Shown here piece by piece: positions 5,786-9,214 of a stretch of 9,214 nucleotides of DNA. This DNA comes from Candidatus Sumerlaeota bacterium (GTDB lineage Bacteria; Sumerlaeota; Sumerlaeia; UBA8349). The stretch is from positions 1 through 9,214 of the forward strand of contig DNPO01000214.1 of NCBI GenBank assembly GCA_003501375.1. The letters are read 5' to 3'. Position numbers and translations under genes: made by a program. Numbering within the stretch: position 1 is the stretch's first letter; the number at the start of each line of letters is the position of its first letter. The notes under the pieces are model-generated. The model saw nothing but the letters and a program-made list of their open reading frames with translations. It was not told the origin of the DNA and did not search any database.

Positions 5786-6658
5786 TTAATTCTTCTTTAC
5801 CAACTTCACGCGCACAAAATCGCCCGGTGCAACCGACGCACCCACCGCAGGTGACTGTTCCGAAACCACCCCATCCATTGCACCACCTGCCGTATCGCCA
5901 ATTTGCACTCCCAGCGGAGCCAATTTTTCATTTGCCTCCGTCACCGTCATATCCTTGATGGACGGCATCAGCGCCTTCATTCCACTCGCTCCGGCGCTTA
6001 CCAGCAGATTCACACGCGTCTGCCTCTCCACCTGCGCGCTCGCTGGCGGGTCTTGCCCAATCACCACGCCATTTTTCTCTGGCGAGACAACGAAGGTCTT
6101 TGCCCCCTCCAGCAGCCCGGCATCGCGCAGCAGAATTCCCGCTTCCAGATAATTTTTCCCCAGAACATCCGGGCAGGCCGCCAACTTGCTCCCCAGGCTT
6201 ACCCGCACCCGCACCACCGTCCCCGCCTTCACGCGGTTTTCCGGCTGCGGATTCTGCGCAACAATCTCATCCTTCTCCACCAAGTTGCTGGAGTCAAACC
6301 CCTCTATCTTTAATGAAAGGTCCGTCTTGGTATCCAACAATATTTTAGCGGCTTCCGCCACGGTTTTCCCCGCGACATTTGGCACCACTATCTCCTGCCC
6401 GCGGATATAGCGCTGCACCAACAGATAACTTCCCGCTGCCGCCAGGCAAAAAATCAACGTACTGAAAAAGAGTGTTTGCAGCACTTCAAAGAAAAAATAG
6501 AAAAACCGCAGGATCAAATCCACAATGCAACCGCGCTGACGCGGTGGTGGAATCACATACGGCAAATCGGAATCGGTTGACTCCTCAGCAGCAGGGGCAA
6601 CAGGAGGGGTGGGTGATTTTGGGAAAAAAATAGAAGTGCGACGAGCCATGCGAGACAC
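5786..6658 (-). CDS. Membrane-anchored protein with three PASTA domains, no kinase domain
   Basis: A 290-residue protein with a proline-rich cytoplasmic N-terminus (about 1-45), a hydrophobic segment spanning roughly 47-82 that contains one transmembrane helix, and three extracytoplasmic PASTA domains at about 90-156, 161-223 and 229-288. Each has the P-x-V/I-x-G/D-x-x-x-x-E-A opening and the Q-x-P ending (Q135-N-P, Q202-D-P, Q268-S-P). PASTA domains bind peptidoglycan fragments or beta-lactams; they usually sit on Ser/Thr kinases or penicillin-binding proteins, but no such catalytic domain is fused here. The likely start is GTG at 6658: AAGGAG (6663-6668) lies four bases before it and 13 before the alternative ATG at 6649. 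It heads the minus-strand operon. A role as wall sensor or scaffold is inferred. Confidence 0.9.
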   Translation of the reverse strand: MSRMARRTSIFFPKSPTPPVAPAAEESTDSDLPYVIPPPRQRGCIVDLILRFFYFFFEVLQTLFFSTLIFCLAAAGSYLLVQRYIRGQEIVVPNVAGKTVAEAAKILLDTKTDLSLKIEGFDSSNLVEKDEIVAQNPQPENRVKAGTVVRVRVSLGSKLAACPDVLGKNYLEAGILLRDAGLLEGAKTFVVSPEKNGVVIGQDPPASAQVERQTRVNLLVSAGASGMKALMPSIKDMTVTEANEKLAPLGVQIGDTAGGAMDGVVSEQSPAVGASVAPGDFVRVKLVKKN

Positions 6659-6662
6659 AAAT

Positions 6663-6668
6663 CTCCTT
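6663..6668 (-). promoter_or_regulatory. Shine-Dalgarno site of the PASTA gene (GTG start)
   Basis: AAGGAG on the minus strand is four bases upstream of GTG 6656-6658 and 13 upstream of ATG 6647-6649. The spacing is short for the first and too long for the second, so GTG is preferred without certainty; the difference is only three residues. Confidence 0.6.
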
Positions 6669-6671
6669 AGT

Positions 6672-6688
6672 CTTGCCCGGTGGGCAAG
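6672..6688 (-). promoter_or_regulatory. Perfect hairpin in the leader of the PASTA operon
   Basis: On the plus strand CTTGCCC and GGGCAAG form perfect 7-bp arms around a 3-base loop (GGT). No T-run follows on either strand, so it is not an ordinary terminator. It starts at the predicted transcription start (near 6689) and ends three bases before the AAGGAG ribosome-binding site. It could be a stabilising 5' mRNA hairpin, a translation modulator or a dyad operator. Confidence 0.55.
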
Positions 6689-6695
6689 TCTGTAA

Positions 6696-6724
6696 AGGAT
6701 AAAAAATTCTTCGCAACATGTAAA
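6696..6724 (-). promoter_or_regulatory. Promoter candidate for the PASTA-SpoIID-rfbA-GT2 operon
   Basis: TTTACA (6719-6724) and TATCCT (6696-6701) on the minus strand are separated by 17 bp, matching sigma-70 boxes at five of six and four of six positions. The predicted start near 6689 leaves a leader of about 30 bases containing the hairpin and ribosome-binding site. Confidence 0.45.
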
Positions 6725-6832
6725 GCTGGAAAGTGAAAGAAGACTGCACCAGAAAAAAACAGGTAATCAGCCAAGATGGCAAAGGGAAAGAGAAATAATT
6801 CTCAGTTTGGAGTGTTAATTCAGTATAGACTC

Positions 6833-6861
6833 ATTATATTCGTATGGGATTTCAGCACCAA
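6833..6861 (-). promoter_or_regulatory. Second, distal minus-strand promoter candidate
   Basis: A perfect TATAAT (6833-6838, minus strand) is preceded at 17 bp by TTGGTG (6856-6861), which matches the -35 consensus at only three positions. If used it would give the PASTA operon a leader of about 170 bases. The surrounding AT-rich sequence makes a chance match possible. Confidence 0.3.
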
Positions 6862-6998
6862 CGGCGGTTTTTTTGCTGGAACATCTGGCCGCAATTTCCG
6901 CCCCGCGCAATTACAAAGCGCCCCCGGCACTTGGCTTACAAAAAAGTACACGCGTTGAATAAGGTACTGCCTTCTCTTGTGTGACAAAGGTTTTGTGC

Positions 6999-7027
6999 TT
7001 GACTTTCCAGGGCAGGAACGTTGTACT
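6999..7027 (+). promoter_or_regulatory. Promoter candidate for the ABC permease gene
   Basis: TTGACT (6999-7004) and TGTACT (7022-7027) lie 17 bp apart, matching sigma-70 boxes at five of six and four of six positions. Transcription would begin near 7034, giving a leader of about 47 bases. Confidence 0.45.
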
Positions 7028-7032
7028 GAACA

Positions 7033-7055
7033 GGCTTGCGCTGGTGTTGCAAGCC
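7033..7055 (+). promoter_or_regulatory. Hairpin in the leader of the permease gene
   Basis: GGCTTGC (7033-7039) and GCAAGCC (7049-7055) are perfect 7-bp arms around a 9-base loop. The dyad coincides with the predicted transcription start and shares the CTTGC/GCAAG core with the dyad at 6672-6688, so both could be sites for one regulator. No T-run follows. Confidence 0.4.
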
Positions 7056-7080
7056 CACTTTTACAGGATGTTGGCTTCCC

Positions 7081-7872
7081 ATGACCTCTGTGCTCACTGG
7101 ATTCGTTCCCGTTTTCAAACGCGAAACCGCTCAATATTTCAAGTCGCCTGGGATGTATGTCGCCCTGGCATTTTTTCTCCTGCTTTCCGGTGCGATGTTT
7201 ACCGGAATTCTCGGTGACTTTTCCGATCTTTGCCTCCAAGTCACCAAGGGAGATAAGACGATTACGGATACCGATGCCCCGCTCAACTTGACCGTGCGCG
7301 TCGTGTCCGAACTTTTTGGTTTGTTCAACTTCTTGCTGCTGCTGCTGGCGCCCATGCTGACCATGCGCTTGGTCGCGGAGGAAAAACGCGCGGGATCGTT
7401 GGAACTGCTGGTTTCTACCCCGTTGCAGACGATTGATATTTTACTCGGGAAATTTTTTGCCGCGCTGTTTGTCGGCTTCCTGACCATTCTGGCGCTGGCC
7501 ACTTACCCGGCGATTTTGTACCTGTGCAAGGGGCATCCTGAACTTTCCGTGGTGCTCTCCAGTTACATCGGGCTGTTTTTATTGATGGCTGCTTACACCG
7601 CGTTTGGTTTGTTCGCCTCCTGCCTGACCGACAGCCAGATCACGGCGGGAGTGGTTTCCTTCGCCGGATTGCTGCTGTTGTTGGTACTGAACGTTTTGGT
7701 CAAGCAAGGCGCGATTGGCTCCGTTGCCGCAGCGCTTTCCATCAGTCGCCATTCGGAAGCGTTTACTAAGGGCGTGGTTTCGATTACCGACGCGGTTTAC
7801 TTCGTTCTCTTTGTCGTGTTCTTCCTTTTTCTGTCCGTGCAGGCTCTCGACGCGCGGAAGTATAAGGGATAA
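7081..7872 (+). CDS. ABC-2 type transporter permease, GldF-like
   Basis: A 263-residue integral membrane protein with about six hydrophobic segments: roughly 26-45, 76-96, 121-145, 157-180, 187-207 and 237-255. The diagnostic stretch A90-P-M-L-T-M-R-L, E100-E-K-R-A-G-S-L-E-L-L and S112-T-P is the family's conserved cytoplasmic coupling region, as in GldF and NosY-type permeases. A large periplasmic loop lies between the first two helices (about 46-74). It should pair with a separate ATP-binding subunit; none is encoded next to it in the window, and no GldG-type gene follows. The ATG at 7081 gives the normal GldF-like N-terminus (V-F-K-R-E). AGGA at 7065-7068 is a weak, distant ribosome-binding site, so translation may be modest. 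Substrate unknown; a gliding role should not be assumed. Confidence 0.9.
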   Translation: MTSVLTGFVPVFKRETAQYFKSPGMYVALAFFLLLSGAMFTGILGDFSDLCLQVTKGDKTITDTDAPLNLTVRVVSELFGLFNFLLLLLAPMLTMRLVAEEKRAGSLELLVSTPLQTIDILLGKFFAALFVGFLTILALATYPAILYLCKGHPELSVVLSSYIGLFLLMAAYTAFGLFASCLTDSQITAGVVSFAGLLLLLVLNVLVKQGAIGSVAAALSISRHSEAFTKGVVSITDAVYFVLFVVFFLFLSVQALDARKYKG

Positions 7873-7891
7873 GCAAAGCATCCCGCATTTT
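7866..7891 (+). terminator. Weak intrinsic terminator candidate after the permease gene
   Basis: GGGAT (7866-7870) and ATCCC (7880-7884) form a 5-bp stem with a 9-base loop that overlaps the permease stop codon. A five-T run ends close behind. The stem is short, so termination would be partial at best and sel1 could be co-transcribed. Confidence 0.25.
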
Positions 7892-7928
7892 TCATTCATA
7901 GTTCTACCCAAAGGACGGTTGAATAAAA

Positions 7929-8366
7929 ATGTCAACGTTGGCCCTTTACTTGGCGGTTACGCTGTTATTGCTACCTTCCAGATCTGCGTTGGATATTGAT
8001 TTCAAAGTATCTGCCCTGCCGGAAATTCAGAAATCCGCCACGGCGGATAACGCGGAAGCCCAATATCAAATGGGAATTTGCTATGATCAGGGGTATGGTG
8101 TTCGCAAGGACTTTGCTCAAGCCGTGAAATGGTACACCCGCGCTGCCGAACAAGGACACGCTGATGCGCAATGTGCTTTAGGACTATGTCACGCAAATGG
8201 CAAAGGTGTTTCCTCAGACTTAGTGAAAGCCTACATGTGGCTCAGCCTCTCGGCGGCAGGAAATGTACAAGTGGGGGCGGAACATTGTAAAAGACTTGAG
8301 AAAAAAATGAACGCATCGCAAGTAACTGAGGCCAAGCAACTTGTAAAGGCATTTGTCCCGAAGTAA
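7929..8366 (+). CDS. Exported Sel1-repeat protein
   Basis: A 145-residue protein with a hydrophobic N-terminus (residues 3-15) and a plausible signal-peptidase site after S-R-S-A20, though the positive charge normally present before the hydrophobic core is missing. Two Sel1-like (TPR-related) repeats follow at about 41-77 (A-E-A-Q-Y-Q-M-G, G-Y-G-V-x-x-D, A-V-K-W-Y-x-x-A-A-E-Q-G) and 78-113 (A-D-A-Q, G-L-C-H-A-N-G-K-G-V, A-Y-M-W-L-S-L-S-A-A). A C-terminal capping helix at about 115-143 closes the solenoid. Such repeats act as protein-binding scaffolds; the partner is unknown. The start is constrained by an in-frame TGA at 7920-7922; AAGGA at 7911-7915 is 13 bases upstream. It begins 56 bp after the permease gene and could share its transcript. 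Confidence 0.9.
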   Translation: MSTLALYLAVTLLLLPSRSALDIDFKVSALPEIQKSATADNAEAQYQMGICYDQGYGVRKDFAQAVKWYTRAAEQGHADAQCALGLCHANGKGVSSDLVKAYMWLSLSAAGNVQVGAEHCKRLEKKMNASQVTEAKQLVKAFVPK

Positions 8367-8380
8367 GGAACAACAACAAC

Positions 8381-8443
8381 TAACCACGAAAGACACGAAC
8401 CACGCGAAAACTGCTTTTGACGTTTTCGCGTGGTTCGTGGTTA
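8381..8443. repeat. Large imperfect palindrome built on a 9-bp unit between convergent genes
   Basis: Positions 8394-8411 and 8422-8439 are perfect 18-bp inverted arms with a 10-base loop. In addition, 8381-8390 is the exact complement of 8434-8443, so the left arm is the right arm plus one extra 9-bp unit. The left arm has period 9: CACGAA at 8385 and 8394, and CGCGAA at 8403. It lies 14 bp after the sel1 stop and 6 bp after the rtcB stop. It probably acts as a bidirectional terminator or mRNA-stabilising hairpin; the plus-strand exit carries a TTTTT run at 8447-8451. It resembles a dispersed REP-like element rather than a simple terminator. Confidence 0.85.
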
Positions 8444-8449
8444 ATGTTT

Positions 8450-9214
8450 TTAGTCTTCCGGACGTTCGCTTGCCGGGGCCATTTTCACCAGTTTTGGATC
8501 AAACCGCGCGAGAACTTCCACCAGATCGCTTTGCGCCTGCATCACCGTTTCGATGTTTTTATACGCCATCGGCGCTTCGTCGATGCCCGCCGAGAGAAGC
8601 GTTACGCCGCGTTCGGCCAGTACCTTGCGCAGGTCATGCCCGGTGAATTGGTTCTTGGCTGCCTTGCGGCTCATCTGCCGTCCCGCCCCGTGCGACGCGG
8701 AGTTGAGTGACGCTTCCACGCCGCGTCCGCGCACGACAAAACCGGGTGTGGCCATCGAGCCGGGAATGATGCCGAGGCAATCCTTGCCCGCTGGTGTTGC
8801 GCCTTTGCGGTGAACAATCACCTCGCGTCCATCGTGCTGTTCCTTCCAGGCAAAGTTGTGGTGGTTCTCCACATCCAGCAGCACGTCTGCGCCGAGATTC
8901 CGCGCGATGAAGCGGTGGATAATTTCGTGGTTAGCAGCGGCATAGCGCCCCATGAGTTCCATTGCCCGCCAATATTCCTGTCCCTCTTCCGTATCCAGAT
9001 TCAACCAGGCGAGGTGCGCGAGTTCCTTCGGCAAACCGACATGTTTTCTCATGGCGAGACGGCTGTAATAGGTGGCAATCTCGTTGCCCGTGCCGCGGCT
9101 GCCGCTATGGCTGAGCAGCGCAAGGTAGACGCCCGCTTCCAACCCCAGTTCGGGGCGTTCGAGTGTGAGGGTGCCGAATTCCACAAAGTGGTTGCCGCTG
9201 CCGCTGGTGCCGAG
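8450..9214 (-). CDS. rtcB: RNA-splicing ligase RtcB, C-terminal part (5' end outside the window)
   Basis: RtcB joins RNA 3'-phosphate or 2',3'-cyclic phosphate ends to 5'-OH ends using GTP and Mn2+. In bacteria it serves RNA repair. The visible 254 residues begin at L-G-T-S-G-S-G-N-H-F-V-E, the metal-binding G-N-H-F motif, so the frame continues past 9214 without a start codon. A GTG at 9184 is internal, in this motif. Then come H36-S-G-S-R-G, E116-N-H-H-N (metal-site histidines), H135-R-K-G-A-T-P-A, P151-G-S-M-A-T-P-G, and S174-H175-G-A-G-R-Q-M-S-R with the histidine that becomes guanylylated. D212-E-A-P-M-A-Y-K-N ends the core. All expected residues are present. The C-terminus (P-K-L-V-K-M-A-P, then E-R-P-E-D) is intact. 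It converges on sel1, with the palindrome between them. Confidence 0.95.
   Translation of the reverse strand, partial: LGTSGSGNHFVEFGTLTLERPELGLEAGVYLALLSHSGSRGTGNEIATYYSRLAMRKHVGLPKELAHLAWLNLDTEEGQEYWRAMELMGRYAAANHEIIHRFIARNLGADVLLDVENHHNFAWKEQHDGREVIVHRKGATPAGKDCLGIIPGSMATPGFVVRGRGVEASLNSASHGAGRQMSRKAAKNQFTGHDLRKVLAERGVTLLSAGIDEAPMAYKNIETVMQAQSDLVEVLARFDPKLVKMAPASERPED

Larger units (their letters stand above)
6659..7080. other. 422-bp divergent intergenic region
   Basis: It separates the minus-strand envelope operon from the plus-strand permease gene. I see no convincing gene on either strand. The largest open frame (60 codons from 6776) has no ribosome-binding site and atypical composition. 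The region holds two minus-strand and one plus-strand promoter candidates and two inverted repeats that coincide with the predicted transcript starts. The stretch 6862-6998 shows nothing I can interpret beyond a run of seven T at 6868-6874. Confidence 0.6.

Noticed and set aside
6776..6958. Possible 60-codon gene on the plus strand in the divergent region
   Set aside because: No ribosome-binding site, no recognisable domain, low-complexity residue use, and it overlaps the promoter candidates on the other strand.
7036..7080. Upstream start for the ABC permease adding 15 residues
   Set aside because: The extra residues (Cys/Trp-rich) are unlike permease N-termini, no ribosome-binding site precedes them, and the segment overlaps the predicted transcript start and leader hairpin.
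8381..8443. CRISPR-like repeat
   Set aside because: Repeats are 9 bp, contiguous and palindromically paired; there are no spacers and no cas genes in the window.
9182..9184. GTG at 9184 as the RtcB start
   Set aside because: It lies inside the conserved G-N-H-F-V-E motif and the frame stays open to the window edge, so the gene is simply cut by the window.

Overview
The window looks like a bacterial chromosome segment of moderate GC from an envelope-rich Gram-negative lineage. Tandem Uma2 (DUF820) genes, a GldF-type ABC permease, a membrane-anchored PASTA protein without a kinase, a SPOR/SpoIID-like wall protein and a Sel1 protein together make me think of the PVC group, perhaps Verrucomicrobiota. 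That is an impression from gene content only; no rRNA or other phylogenetic marker is present.

Layout: (1) Positions 1-1816, minus strand, hold a head-to-tail array of Uma2-family predicted nucleases. Three copies are complete, each exactly 199 codons, with 2-3 bp between them and a period of 602-603 bp. A fourth copy starts at position 9 and leaves the window. A promoter candidate at 1887-1915 precedes the array. (2) Positions 1954-6658, minus strand, form a compact five-gene set read in the order PASTA membrane protein, SpoIID/LytB-like wall protein, RfbA (glucose-1-phosphate thymidylyltransferase), an unrecognised single-pass membrane protein, and a family 2 glycosyltransferase. Gaps are 5-32 bp and most genes have good Shine-Dalgarno sites, so this is probably one operon for peptidoglycan and surface-glycan work. 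(3) Positions 6659-7080 are a divergent intergenic region with promoter candidates on both strands. A perfect inverted repeat lies at each predicted transcript start. (4) Positions 7081-8366, plus strand, hold an ABC-2 permease with no ATPase gene beside it and a small exported Sel1-repeat protein. (5) Positions 8381-8443 are a large imperfect palindrome built on a 9-bp unit, between the convergent sel1 and rtcB genes. (6) Positions 8450-9214, minus strand, hold the C-terminal part of the RNA ligase RtcB, whose 5' end lies outside the window.

How the parts fit: PASTA domains bind peptidoglycan or its precursors. SpoIID-type enzymes cut glycan strands lacking stem peptides, and SPOR-like modules bind such strands. 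RfbA makes dTDP-glucose, which leads to rhamnose and other deoxysugars, and the glycosyltransferase could use an activated sugar. The Uma2 array appears to be a separate transcription unit and a locally expanding, recombining gene family of unknown role. The most distinctive features are the Uma2 array with its mosaic middle copy, the SPOR-SpoIID fusion, the unknown protein inside the envelope operon, and the period-9 palindrome.
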